This document shows, piece after piece, positions 45,522-54,966 of a DNA stretch of 64,000 bases; position 1 is the first letter of the stretch, and each line of letters opens with the position of its first letter. Source of the DNA: Paramagnetospirillum kuznetsovii (lineage in GTDB: Bacteria > Pseudomonadota > Alphaproteobacteria > Rhodospirillales > Magnetospirillaceae); the NCBI RefSeq assembly GCF_003284725.1, contig NZ_PGTO01000009.1, positions 87,050-151,049 of the forward strand, read 5' to 3'. The position numbers and the translations under genes are program-made. The notes under the pieces are model-generated. The model was not told the DNA's origin and ran no database searches. It was given only the letters and a program-made list of their open reading frames with translations.

Positions 45522-45724
45522 TCGTCGTCCTCTCGGAGGTGCTTTCCGCTTCCTGGATGGGAGGAGAGAATAGTAGCTGGCTTCGCCGAAGGAAATCCCT
45601 CATTCACGGGGGAAAGGATGCCCATCCATGCCATTGGTATGTGCGGCTATGCTAAAAAGAGTTGCATCGTACCGAACCTTCGATAGAATGAGCCGATGAT
45701 TACCGGCCGTCTGGGAGTTTTACC

Positions 45725-46192
45725 TTGGTCAAGAGAAACGTGTCGACCCGTGGCCGCCTCGAGAGTGGCGCCCCCAACCCTGTTGATGTCCATGTCGGTG
45801 CCCGCATGCGTTTGCGCCGCACTCTTCTGGGCATGAGCCAAGAAAAGCTGGGCGAGGCTATCGGCTTGACCTTCCAGCAGGTGCAGAAATACGAACGCGG
45901 CGCCAATCGTATCGGCGCATCGCGTCTGTTCGATTTGTCGCGGGTGCTTGACGTGCCGGTGTCGTATTTCTTCGACGATATGTCCGACAATACCCAGAGC
46001 CAGAGCCCCGTGAACATCATCAAGGGTTCGGTCGGGCTGTCGGAAGATCCGGCGCCGTTCGAGGCCGATCCCATGACCAAGCGCGAGACGCTGGAACTGG
46101 TCCGCGCCTACTACAACATCAACGATCCCCAGGTGCGCAAGCGGGTTTACGAACTTGCCAAGGCCCTGGCGGCGGTCGCAGGCGGCGAATAG
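45725..46192 (+). CDS. XRE-family transcriptional regulator
   Basis: This 155-residue protein has an N-terminal HTH (HVGARMRLRRTLLGMSQEKLGEAIGLTFQQVQKYERGANRI). Its C-terminal tail has a TKRETLELVRAYYNI helix, as in a large alphaproteobacterial family with PNPVD-(V/I)-HVG start. Because that segment is conserved, a TTG start at 45725, with GGGAG 8 bases upstream, is chosen. A GTG at 45740 is the alternative. Single copy, no partner seen. Confidence 0.88.
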   Translation: MVKRNVSTRGRLESGAPNPVDVHVGARMRLRRTLLGMSQEKLGEAIGLTFQQVQKYERGANRIGASRLFDLSRVLDVPVSYFFDDMSDNTQSQSPVNIIKGSVGLSEDPAPFEADPMTKRETLELVRAYYNINDPQVRKRVYELAKALAAVAGGE

Positions 46193-46212
46193 GCCGGATA
46201 CCATGGCTTAGG

Positions 46213-46243
46213 AAATCGGCCGGAGCATGCTCCGGCCGATTTT
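46213..46243. terminator. Bidirectional terminator
   Basis: AAATCGGCCGGAGCA/TGCTCCGGCCGATTT are perfect 15-base arms with T-rich flanks on both strands. It lies between the XRE gene (plus) and the GGDEF-EAL gene (minus), serving both 3' ends. Confidence 0.9.
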
Positions 46244-46246
46244 GAT

Positions 46247-48376
46247 TCAGATAATGGACAACAGGCGACGATCCATCAGCGAGATCAATTCGGCCGGAGC
46301 CATGGGACGGGCCACCAGGAAGCCCTGGACCTGATCGCAGCCCTTCTGGTGGAGGAACATGGCCTGGGCCACGGTCTCGACACCTTCGGCCACCGCCTTC
46401 AGCTTGAGCGAGTGGGCGAGGTTGATGATGGTGCCGACGATTTCGGCGGCGTCCTCTGCGTCGGGTATGTCGGTGACGAAGGTTCTGTCGATCTTCAGGG
46501 CATCCAGCGGCATGCGGCTGAGATAGCTGAGGCTGGAATAGCCGGTGCCGAAGTCATCGACCGAAACCTTGACGCCGATGGCGCGAAGATCGCGCAGGAC
46601 GCTGGCGACTTCGTCGACTCTCTGCATCAGAAGGGATTCGGTGATTTCCAGTTCCAGATTGTGGGGTTCCAAGCCCGAGGTGGCCAAGGTCTCGGCCACA
46701 ATTTCCGCCACATCGCAGTCGCGGAATTGCCGCGGCGACACATTCACCGAGACGCAAAGCGGAGGCAGCCCCTTGCCGCGCCACTCCATGGCTTGGCGGC
46801 ATGCCTCGCGCAGAACCCAGGTGCCGATGGTGGAAATCAGGCCAAGGCTTTCGGCCATGGGAATGAAATCGTTGGGTGCGATGGCGCCCAACGTCGGGTG
46901 CTGCCAGCGGATCAGCGCTTCGACACCGGTCAGTTGGCCGCTCTCCATGTCCACCTTGCCCTGATAGACGAGGCGGAATTCCGACCGGTCGACGGCCCGT
47001 CGCAATTCGCTTTCCAGGGACAGCAGTTCCATGGAGCGGGCATTCATGGCGGGGGCGTAAAGTTGGAAAGCGTCGCGGCCGCCGTCCTTGGCCCTGTACA
47101 TGGCGGTCTCGGCCCGCTGGATCAGCGCCTCCAGGTCGCCGCCATCGTCGGGAAACACGGCGCCGCCGACGCTGGCGGTGACGAACAGATCCCGTCCGTC
47201 CACTTCGAACGGAGTCCGAATCATGGAGACCGCCCGCTCGGCGAATTTGGCGACGGCGTCGATATCGGTTGCCTGGGGCAAGATCATGGCGAATTCATCG
47301 CCGCCGATGCGGGCGACCGTGTCGCCTTCGCGCACGCAAGACGTCAGACGGCTTGCGATCTCCACCAGAACACCGTCACCGGCGGCATGTCCCAAACTGT
47401 CGTTGATGCGCTTGAACAGGTCCAGGTCGAACAGCAGCAAGGCGACCTTGTCGCTGGTTCGCCGGGCGGTGGCCATGGCGACGCCGAGCCGGTCGATGAA
47501 CAGTCGGCGATTGGGCAGGGCGGTGACCTGATCGTAATAGGCCGGATTGCTCGCAAGGTCGCCGCTCCAGTCGCGCTCGGCCTCCTGGCGCGCCGAGGCC
47601 AGGGAAATGCCGACCCGGGTCAGACTCTCGATCTGATCGATGAAGTCGAGGTTCTGGTATATGCGGCAGAACAACTCTTCGGGAATGAACGGCTTGTTGA
47701 TGAAGTCGCTGGCGCCGCTTTTCATGAAGCGGGCGGAAAGGACATTACTGCCATAGGCGGATATGCCGATGATGACCATCTTGTCGCGGGATCGGGTCTT
47801 GCGGATATCCTCGGTCAGGCGACAACCGTCCATGCCGTCCATGTGATAGTCGATGATGGCCAGCCTGATTTCAGGATGGGCCGCCAAGACCTTCAAAGCC
47901 TCTTCGCCGCCATTGGCTTCGACGACCTTGAAGTTGTGGTTTTGCAGCAAGCGGGTGAACTGCATGCGCGAGGTCTTGGAATCATCGACAACCAGGACCG
48001 TGGCCGAGGCGTTGGTGGATAGGCGTCGCAGCATGGCCAGGACGTATTCGATGCTGCCGGGATTGTTCTTGGTGACGTAATCGACCACGTTCCTGGACAA
48101 CACCATTTCGCGCATGTCGTCATTGAAGTCGCCGGTGAACACGATCACGGGAATATTGTTGGCCGAGACGTCGTCGACCACTTCGCCTTCGTTGCTGTCG
48201 GGCAGGTGAAGGTCCACCAGCGCCGCGAAGAAGCTCCCTTTGTGCTCCTTGAGAGCGAGGCGCGCGTCGGCCCGGCTTGCCGCCAGCACCATGCGGAATC
48301 CCAAGCGGTCCTCGATGGCCTTGCGTAGCACCGAGGCGAAGAATTTGCTGTCCTCGACCACGAGAACATTCATCAT
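46247..48376 (-). CDS. Response regulator with two receivers, GGDEF and EAL domains
   Basis: This 709-residue signalling protein has receiver 1 (about residues 1-120) with LVVEDSKFF, ALVDLHLPDSN and VTKNNP. Receiver 2 (about 125-245) carries LVVDDSKTS, AIIDYHMDGMDG and INKPFIP. The GGDEF domain has intact ARIGGDEFAMIL, and the EAL domain has GVEALIRWQH, VDDFGTGYSS, ALKIDRTFV and AEGVET. Both c-di-GMP synthesis and breakdown are possible. The ATG at 48376 has GGGGAG 9 bases upstream. A TTG-started longer form to 48397 is less likely. The partner kinase is not in the window. Confidence 0.93.
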   Translation of the reverse strand: MMNVLVVEDSKFFASVLRKAIEDRLGFRMVLAASRADARLALKEHKGSFFAALVDLHLPDSNEGEVVDDVSANNIPVIVFTGDFNDDMREMVLSRNVVDYVTKNNPGSIEYVLAMLRRLSTNASATVLVVDDSKTSRMQFTRLLQNHNFKVVEANGGEEALKVLAAHPEIRLAIIDYHMDGMDGCRLTEDIRKTRSRDKMVIIGISAYGSNVLSARFMKSGASDFINKPFIPEELFCRIYQNLDFIDQIESLTRVGISLASARQEAERDWSGDLASNPAYYDQVTALPNRRLFIDRLGVAMATARRTSDKVALLLFDLDLFKRINDSLGHAAGDGVLVEIASRLTSCVREGDTVARIGGDEFAMILPQATDIDAVAKFAERAVSMIRTPFEVDGRDLFVTASVGGAVFPDDGGDLEALIQRAETAMYRAKDGGRDAFQLYAPAMNARSMELLSLESELRRAVDRSEFRLVYQGKVDMESGQLTGVEALIRWQHPTLGAIAPNDFIPMAESLGLISTIGTWVLREACRQAMEWRGKGLPPLCVSVNVSPRQFRDCDVAEIVAETLATSGLEPHNLELEITESLLMQRVDEVASVLRDLRAIGVKVSVDDFGTGYSSLSYLSRMPLDALKIDRTFVTDIPDAEDAAEIVGTIINLAHSLKLKAVAEGVETVAQAMFLHQKGCDQVQGFLVARPMAPAELISLMDRRLLSII

Positions 48377-48545
48377 TATCGCCATCTCCCCGCCCAAGCC
48401 GCCATCGGAGGCATACTTGCAGGGTATGCCGTTGGCTGGAAACGCTATACCGTTATGGCGGCATATTCAAACCCCCTCGTCAGAGACGGGCTTGTCATCG
48501 TTTTGACCTGCCGTCATTCTGGTAACCCATTTCTCAGCGGGTGCC

Positions 48546-49451
48546 ATGGACTCTTCAACGGATTTTCCGGAAATGATGGACACCCACCAGGTGGCCAGAT
48601 ATCTGCGCGTCAAGGAGCGTAAGGTTTACGACCTGCTCAAGGAGCGGCGCATTCCCTGTACTCGTGTCACGGGCAAATGGCTGTTTCCCAAGACTGAAAT
48701 CGATGCGTGGCTGAAGCGCAACAGTGCTTCGGCATCCGGCACGCAAAAGGCGGGGCCTGCCGCCATGGTGGTGGCCGGCAGCCATGATCCCTTGCTGGAA
48801 TGGGCCTTGCGCGAGGCGGGTGGCGGCCTGGCGGTTCTGCCGGGCAGTTCGTCCGATGGTCTGGCGCGCATTGCGGCGGGCGAGGCGGTGATGGCCGGAA
48901 TTCATTTGCTGGACGCGGACTCGGGCGAGTTCAATGTGCCCCAGGCGCGTCAGGCGCTGGCGGATCACAATGTGGTTCTCATTGAATGGGCGTGGCGGCG
49001 CCAGGGGCTTGTGGTCGCCACCGGCAATCCGCTGGGAATCACCTCCATTGCCGATTTGGCGAAGTTGAAGGCGCGGGTCGTGCTGCGCCAGGAGGGCGCC
49101 GGAAGCAGGGTTCTGTTCGAACGATTGTTGGCCGACGCCGAATTGAACGGTGAGGACATTCGGACAGTCTCGGCGCCGGTCCGCAGCGAGACCGATGTGG
49201 GCCTCGCCATTCTCGAAGGCGTGGCCGATGCGGGGCTGGCGGTGGAATCCGTCGCCAACAGCCTTCGGCTGGGCTTCATTCCCCTGTGCAAAGAGCGGTT
49301 CGATTTGGCCATTGATCGCCAGGCCTATTTCGAACCGGCCGTCCAAACATTGCTGGCCTTCGCCCGGACCGCTGAATTCGTCGGTCGGGCAGAGGCACTG
49401 GGCGGCTACGATGTTACGGGCACCGGCGCTATCCGCTGGAATGCCCGATAA
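48546..49451 (+). CDS. Excisionase-type HTH fused to a periplasmic-binding-fold domain
   Basis: This 301-residue cytoplasmic protein has an N-terminal DNA-binding domain (DTHQVARYLRVKERKVYDLLKERRIPCTRVTGKWLF) of the excisionase/MerR-like winged HTH family. A type II periplasmic-binding-fold domain without signal peptide follows (AVLPGSSSDGLARIAAGEAVMAGIHLLD, then VVLRQEGAGSRVLFERLL). Such hybrids sense molybdate, tungstate or other oxyanion-like ligands in annotated relatives. The ligand here is unknown. The ATG at 48573 or 48576 is an alternative start. Confidence 0.88.
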   Translation: MDSSTDFPEMMDTHQVARYLRVKERKVYDLLKERRIPCTRVTGKWLFPKTEIDAWLKRNSASASGTQKAGPAAMVVAGSHDPLLEWALREAGGGLAVLPGSSSDGLARIAAGEAVMAGIHLLDADSGEFNVPQARQALADHNVVLIEWAWRRQGLVVATGNPLGITSIADLAKLKARVVLRQEGAGSRVLFERLLADAELNGEDIRTVSAPVRSETDVGLAILEGVADAGLAVESVANSLRLGFIPLCKERFDLAIDRQAYFEPAVQTLLAFARTAEFVGRAEALGGYDVTGTGAIRWNAR

Positions 49452-49605
49452 TGTGCCATGGATCCGTAGAATTGAAGTATTAGGCGGCGGGGCGGTCGGC
49501 GTGTAGACTTCCCCAGGGCGGAAGATCAAGGGGATAGAAGGCGACGACGTGCGACGCGAACCGTGCAGCCGTATAATCAATGTCTTGTGGGACGTGGAGT
49601 CCTGA

Positions 49606-52101
49606 ATGCCGTTTCCTCGGCAAACCCCGGAGGATGGATGGACGGACGAGATCGCCCTCGGTCTCGGGTCTTTTCCGGCGGCCCGTCGGTTGGCCTTGCG
49701 CTATACCGCCCTGGCCATTCTGGCCTGGACTCTTCTGTTGGGAGGGTCGCTGTGGTGGAATGTGGAGCAGCAGGAATCCATCGCCTTCGGACTTGCCCTG
49801 AATAGCGCGCGGTCCGCGTTCGACAAGGATGTGGCTTACCGCGCCTGGGCGTCTGGCCATGGCGGCGTCTATGTGGACCCCACCGAAAAAACGCCGCCAA
49901 GTCCATGGATGGCCCATCTTCCCGACCGGGATCTCGTGACCACCGAGGGCCGCCAGCTGACCTTGATGAATCCCGCCTATATGCTGCGCGAGATGATGCA
50001 GGATTACGGCGATCTCTATGGCATCAAGGGCCGCATCGTCGGCATCGTCTATCTCAACCCCAACAATGAGGCGGACTCCTGGGAGGCGGACGCCATCCGC
50101 GCCTTCGAGACCGGCAAGGAAGCGGAACGGCTGGCCGTCTCCGATATCGACGGGCAGTCCTATCTGCGCCTGATCAAGCCCTTCATCATGGAGCAGAGCT
50201 GCCAGAAATGCCACGGACACCTTGGATTTGCCAACGGATCCGTGCGCGGCGGCATCGGGGTTTCGGTTCCCATGGCGCCCTATAAGAATGCCGAGCGCGA
50301 TGCCGTTCGTTCGGTGACGGCATCCCATGGCGGATTATGGCTGCTGGGGTTGGCGGGCATCCTGACCATAGGGCGCCGGTCGGCGTCGCGCCTGGTGGAC
50401 AAGGCGATGGCCGAGGAAGAAAACCGCCTTGCCGCCCATGTGTTCCGCTATGCCTTGGAAGCAACCATCATCACCGACGGCCGAGGTCGCATTCTCCGGG
50501 TTAATCCGGTCTTCACCGAATTGACCGGATTTGCCGCCGACGAGGTGATTGGCGGCAATCCCAGGATTTTGCGCTCGGACCATCATGACGAGGCGTTCTA
50601 TCGCGAGATGTGGCACTCCATCAGCACCACCGGCCGTTGGCAGGGCGAGATATGGAACCGGCGTCGCGACGGCAGCATCTTCGTGGCCTGGGAAAGTATC
50701 GTCGCGGTCAAGGGCGACGACGGCGAGGTGCGCTATTTCATCGGCAGTTTCAGCGACATCACCGAGCAGGTGGAGGCGCAGCGCCATATCTTGCATCTCG
50801 CTCATTACGACATGCTGACCGGATTGCCCAATCGGGTGTTGTTCCAGGATCGTCTGGAGCGGGCGGTCGTTCATGCCTTGCGCCATGACCGACAGGCGGC
50901 GTTGCTGTTCATCGATCTGGATGGGTTCAAGAAGGTCAACGACACCATGGGGCACCGGGCCGGCGACGACCTTCTCAAGGAAGTGGCCAAGCGGCTGTGC
51001 CACTGCGTGCGGATGACCGATACCGTCGCCCGCCTGGGCGGCGATGAATTCACCATCATCCTCGACGAGATCGTGTCACCCGGCGACGCCGCCATGATCG
51101 CGGATAAGATATTGGCCGAGTTGGCGCTGCCCGTCGTGATCGATGGTCGCGAGGTCTTTGTCGGAGCCAGCATCGGAATCAGTGTCTATCCCGAGGACGG
51201 CAAGAGTGGCGAGGATCTGCTGAAACATGCCGATACCGCCATGTATCAGGCCAAGGCGGCGGGCAAGGGGCGGCACAATTTCTACTCGGCGGAAATGACC
51301 CAGCGCGAGGAACGGCGCCTGGAAATGGAATCGGCACTGCGATTGGCGGTGGAAGAGGCTCAATTCGATGTCCACTACCAGCCCAAGGCCTGCCTGCGGA
51401 GCGGCGTCATCACCGGATTCGAGGCCCTGGCCCGCTGGACCCATCCCACCTTTGGTCCGGTATCGCCGGCCGACTTCATTCCGCTGGCCGAGGAAATTCA
51501 TTTGGTCGAGCGTATCGACATGCTGGTGCTGCGCAAGGCCTGCCGCCAGGGCAGGGTCTGGCTGGATTCCGGGCATCAATTGAGCATGGCGGTGAATTTG
51601 TCGGGGGGCGATTTCCGCGACGGCGACCTTGCCCAGAAGGTGGCGCAAGTGCTCGCCGAGACTCATTTTCCCGCCGATCGGCTGGAACTCGAGATCACCG
51701 AGACCTTCGTGCTCGACCTGGGGGAACGCCAGCGCGAGGTGCTCGACTCCCTCAAGCGCCTCGGCATCCGCCTTGCCATCGACGATTTCGGCACCGGCTA
51801 TTCCTCGCTCAGCTATTTGAAGCGGCTGCCGGTGGACACCTTGAAGATCGACCGCTCCTTCGTTCGCGATCTGGCGCGGGATTCCCGTGACATGATGCTG
51901 GTGGGCAGCATCATCGGCATCGCGCATAGCCTGGGATTGAAGGTGGTCGCGGAAGGCATCGAGGAATCCGATCAGCAGATCATCCTGCTCACCCAGGAAT
52001 GCGACGAGATGCAGGGCTATTTACTGGCCAAGCCCATGCCCGCCGATCAGGTCAAGATCTTCCTGATGGAGCATGCCGCCGTCAGCAAGGAAACCTTATG
52101 A
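49606..52101 (+). CDS. Heme-type Tll0287-like sensor with PAS, GGDEF and EAL domains
   Basis: This 831-residue membrane sensor has TM1 near residues 25-50. A periplasmic Tll0287-like (DUF3365) domain carries a CQKCH c-type heme motif at residues 199-203, followed by TM2 near 235-255. A PAS domain lies near 285-400 (TDGRGRILRVNPVFTELTGF). The GGDEF domain has GGDEF at 478-482 and the EAL domain has EAL at 606-608. VDTLKIDRSFVRD and AEGIEE complete the active site. Both enzymatic domains look intact. Its stop overlaps chrA by 4 bases. A heme-based redox, NO or O2 input is inferred. Confidence 0.93.
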   Translation: MPFPRQTPEDGWTDEIALGLGSFPAARRLALRYTALAILAWTLLLGGSLWWNVEQQESIAFGLALNSARSAFDKDVAYRAWASGHGGVYVDPTEKTPPSPWMAHLPDRDLVTTEGRQLTLMNPAYMLREMMQDYGDLYGIKGRIVGIVYLNPNNEADSWEADAIRAFETGKEAERLAVSDIDGQSYLRLIKPFIMEQSCQKCHGHLGFANGSVRGGIGVSVPMAPYKNAERDAVRSVTASHGGLWLLGLAGILTIGRRSASRLVDKAMAEEENRLAAHVFRYALEATIITDGRGRILRVNPVFTELTGFAADEVIGGNPRILRSDHHDEAFYREMWHSISTTGRWQGEIWNRRRDGSIFVAWESIVAVKGDDGEVRYFIGSFSDITEQVEAQRHILHLAHYDMLTGLPNRVLFQDRLERAVVHALRHDRQAALLFIDLDGFKKVNDTMGHRAGDDLLKEVAKRLCHCVRMTDTVARLGGDEFTIILDEIVSPGDAAMIADKILAELALPVVIDGREVFVGASIGISVYPEDGKSGEDLLKHADTAMYQAKAAGKGRHNFYSAEMTQREERRLEMESALRLAVEEAQFDVHYQPKACLRSGVITGFEALARWTHPTFGPVSPADFIPLAEEIHLVERIDMLVLRKACRQGRVWLDSGHQLSMAVNLSGGDFRDGDLAQKVAQVLAETHFPADRLELEITETFVLDLGERQREVLDSLKRLGIRLAIDDFGTGYSSLSYLKRLPVDTLKIDRSFVRDLARDSRDMMLVGSIIGIAHSLGLKVVAEGIEESDQQIILLTQECDEMQGYLLAKPMPADQVKIFLMEHAAVSKETL

Positions 52102-53441
52102 GCGACGGGCATCCTCGATTTTCAGAGGCATTGCGCGTCTGGCTCAAGATCGGCCTGCTCAGCTTCGGAGGCCCCGCCGCCCAGATCGCCACCATGCACC
52201 GCATCTTGGTGGAAGAGAGGCGATGGGTCAGCGAGACCCGGTTTCTCCATGCCCTGAACTACTGCATGCTGCTGCCGGGACCGGAGGCCCAGCAACTGGC
52301 CACCTATATCGGCTGGCTGCTGCATCGCGGTTTGGGCGGCGTTGTCGCCGGAACCCTGTTCGTCTTGCCGGGCTTCCTGGTGATGATGGTGCTGGCCGGA
52401 CTTTACGCCGGGTTCCATCAGGTTCCGTTGGTGGACGGCCTGTTCTACGGCATCAAGCCCGCGGTATTGGCGGTGGTGATCGAGGCGTTGCTGCGCATCG
52501 GCAAGCGGGCGTTGAAGCATCGGATCTTCCACGGGATCGCTGCCGCCGCCTTCGTCGGCATATTTTTTCTGGGGGTGCCGTTCCCCTTGATCGTGCTTGC
52601 CGCCGGATTGATGGGATTCCTGGCCGCCAGGGCCGGGCATCCCGCATTCCGGCCCAAGGCCGACAAGCCGGAGGAGAGCGGTGCCGCCGACCGCGCCATC
52701 GAGAGCGGCGCCGAACACACCAAGCCCAATCTGGGCCGCTCGCTGAGGGTGGCGGTCGTCTGTCTCGTCCTTTGGCTGGCGCCGCTGGCGGCTTTCATGG
52801 GCTGGGGCGAGGGCGCCTTCGCCGCCATCGGGCTGTTCTTCAGCAAGCTGGCGGTGGTGACCTTCGGTGGCGCCTATGCCGTGCTGGCCTATGTGGCGCA
52901 AGAGGCGGTGGAGGTTCACGGCTGGCTGAGGCCTGGCGAGATGCTCGATGGATTGGGGCTGGCGGAAACCACGCCGGGGCCGCTGATCCTGGTCAATCAG
53001 TTCGTCGGCTTTCTGGCCGGGTTTCGCAACCCGGGGGTTTTAGGGCCCTGGCTGGGCGGCGCGGTCGGCGCCACATTGACGGTGTGGGTGACCTTCACGC
53101 CGTGTTTCTTGTGGATCCTGGCCGGCGCTCCCTATGTGGAGGCGCTGCGCGGCAACAAGGCGCTGTCGGGCGCTCTGGCGGCCATTACCGCCGCCGTGGT
53201 CGGCGTGATCTTCAATCTGGCCGCGTGGTTCGCGCTGCATGTCCTGTTCGGCCGCATCGCGGAAAGCCGGGTCGGTGTCCTGCACCTCACCGTTCCCGAT
53301 CCCGCCAGCCTGGACCCGCTGGCCCTGGTCCTGGCGGCGGCGGCCGGTCTGGCCATGCTGCGCTTCCATCTGGGCATGATTGCCACCCTGGCCGCCTGCG
53401 GTTCGGTGGGCGTGGTTTGGCGCCTACTTCTTCTTCCGTAG
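52098..53441 (+). CDS. chrA: Chromate transporter ChrA
   Basis: This 447-residue long-chain CHR family protein has two homologous halves. The first half carries LLSFGGPAAQIATMHRILVEERRWVSE, MLLPGPEAQQLATYIGW and GFLVMMVLAGLYA. The second half has KLAVVTFGGAYAVLAYVAQEAV and GLAETTPGPLILVNQFVGFLAG. It exports chromate or a related oxyanion. It overlaps the GGDEF-EAL sensor gene and has AAGGA 6 bases before the ATG. Confidence 0.92.
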   Translation: MSDGHPRFSEALRVWLKIGLLSFGGPAAQIATMHRILVEERRWVSETRFLHALNYCMLLPGPEAQQLATYIGWLLHRGLGGVVAGTLFVLPGFLVMMVLAGLYAGFHQVPLVDGLFYGIKPAVLAVVIEALLRIGKRALKHRIFHGIAAAAFVGIFFLGVPFPLIVLAAGLMGFLAARAGHPAFRPKADKPEESGAADRAIESGAEHTKPNLGRSLRVAVVCLVLWLAPLAAFMGWGEGAFAAIGLFFSKLAVVTFGGAYAVLAYVAQEAVEVHGWLRPGEMLDGLGLAETTPGPLILVNQFVGFLAGFRNPGVLGPWLGGAVGATLTVWVTFTPCFLWILAGAPYVEALRGNKALSGALAAITAAVVGVIFNLAAWFALHVLFGRIAESRVGVLHLTVPDPASLDPLALVLAAAAGLAMLRFHLGMIATLAACGSVGVVWRLLLLP

Positions 53442-53735
53442 GGCGGCGGCGGGGCGCAGTTCGTCCACGGTCAGCTGGCGGCCCAACTGATCTTCCAAAT
53501 GGGGCAGCAGCTGCGGAAAGAACTTGAGCGGCGCCAGCAGCGCTATGGCGGCGGCGGTGCCCTTGTTCTCGTCGCCGACATCGCGCCGACATCGCAGCAG
53601 CACCGAGGACACCAGCCAGTCGTCCCAATCGTCCTGGTCGTGCCCCTTGGGAGGTGGCAAACCGGCGAAGCGACTTAGCATCTCCATCATTTCCTGCCGC
53701 GACATCTCCGCGACGGTCTTGGACTTTCCTGTCAT
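53424..53735 (-). CDS. Hypothetical protein
   Basis: This 103-residue soluble protein contains a helix rich in Met/Glu (RQEMMEMLSRFAGL), an acidic Trp segment (DQDDWDDWLVSSVLLRCRRDV) and a basic C-terminus. No family is recognised. Its 3' end overlaps the chrA 3' end by 18 bases on the opposite strand. Confidence 0.6.
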   Translation of the reverse strand: MTGKSKTVAEMSRQEMMEMLSRFAGLPPPKGHDQDDWDDWLVSSVLLRCRRDVGDENKGTAAAIALLAPLKFFPQLLPHLEDQLGRQLTVDELRPAAALRKKK

Positions 53736-53805
53736 GCCCCGGTCACCCAAAAGACAACTTCCCCATGCCGGATTCTACTCCACCCCACGTCGGCGGCAAA
53801 CTGTT

Positions 53806-54966
53806 TCACTCAGGTTGCAGGCGTCCGCCGTCCCAACAGCGCAGCAATCGCCATCCCAGCAGCGCCGAACCTGCCGAAAGCGCAGCCATGGCGAGAAACG
53901 ACCCTCCTCCAAATTGCTCATAGAGATAGCCGCTGGCGGGGGTCATGAGGCCGGGGGCCAGCCCCACCGACAGCGCCGCATAGACGCCTTGGGCCCTGAC
54001 CGACAAGGACGGGGGAACGGCGCGGGCGATGAAATGCATGGCCCCCAGATGGGCGCAGCCGAAGGTGGCGGCATGCAGCAATTGCGCCAGCGCCACCATG
54101 GCCGGGTCGGCGGTGAGGCCGAGGACGCTCCAGCGAACGGCGCCGCCCAATGCGGCCGCAAGCAGCAATCGCGCCGGGCCAAGGCGACCGACCACCCGGC
54201 TGCTGAAGGCGAACAGCAGCACCTCGGCGATCACGCCTTCCGACCACAGGATTCCGATGGCGGCGTCGGACAGGCCCGCCGCCTTCCAATGCAGGGTGGC
54301 GAAGGCGTAATAGACCGTGTGGGCGGACTGGTTGAACGCCGCCGTCAGCAGGAACAGCAGGAAGATGCCCGACTTCAGCAGGGGGCGAACCGGCGGCGGC
54401 GGCGTGTCCTGGATCGGCACGCGGGCATCGGGCAGCGCGGCGCAACTGACCGCCGTCAGCGCCAGCATGCCGGAAATCAGCCAGGGCAACACGCTGACTG
54501 GCCAATGGGTGAGGGCGCGACCCACCAAGACCGCCGACAAGATGAAGGCCAATGATCCCCATAGTCTGACCCTGCCATAGTCCAAGGATCGGCTGTGGGT
54601 GACCATCAGCGCCAGGGAATCGCCCACCGGCATCAGTCCGGTAAAGGGGAAGATGGCGACCACCGTGATCACCAGGATGGGAAGGAAGCCCTGGCTGAAC
54701 GGAAACAGCAGCCACAGCAGGGCGGCCGCCATGCTGAGAATCAGCATGGGGCGCTTGCGGTCGCCGCGATGATCGACCCAATGGCCGACGGTGGGATTGG
54801 CGATCAGACGGGTCAGATAACCGACGGCCACCAGAATGCCGATTTCCGATGGAGCGAGGCCGCGATCGGCCAACCATAGCGGCCAAAACGGAATATGGAT
54901 GCCCACGGCGGCGAAGATGGCGCCATAGAACCCGGCCAGACGCCATGCCACGAAGCGTCCGGTCAT
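53806..54966 (-). CDS. MFS transporter, LacY/HcaT-like subtype
   Basis: This 386-residue protein has 12 predicted transmembrane helices. It starts RFVAWRLAGFYGAIFAAVGIHIPFWPLWL. ANPTVGHWVDHRGDRKRPML is the motif A region. The fold belongs to the MFS_1-like group, which includes the phenylpropionate transporter. Start at 54966 (ATGA overlap with hpnK). With hpnK it may export or import a hopanoid- or sugar-linked compound, inferred from the pairing. Confidence 0.87.
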   Translation of the reverse strand: MTGRFVAWRLAGFYGAIFAAVGIHIPFWPLWLADRGLAPSEIGILVAVGYLTRLIANPTVGHWVDHRGDRKRPMLILSMAAALLWLLFPFSQGFLPILVITVVAIFPFTGLMPVGDSLALMVTHSRSLDYGRVRLWGSLAFILSAVLVGRALTHWPVSVLPWLISGMLALTAVSCAALPDARVPIQDTPPPPVRPLLKSGIFLLFLLTAAFNQSAHTVYYAFATLHWKAAGLSDAAIGILWSEGVIAEVLLFAFSSRVVGRLGPARLLLAAALGGAVRWSVLGLTADPAMVALAQLLHAATFGCAHLGAMHFIARAVPPSLSVRAQGVYAALSVGLAPGLMTPASGYLYEQFGGGSFLAMAALSAGSALLGWRLLRCWDGGRLQPE

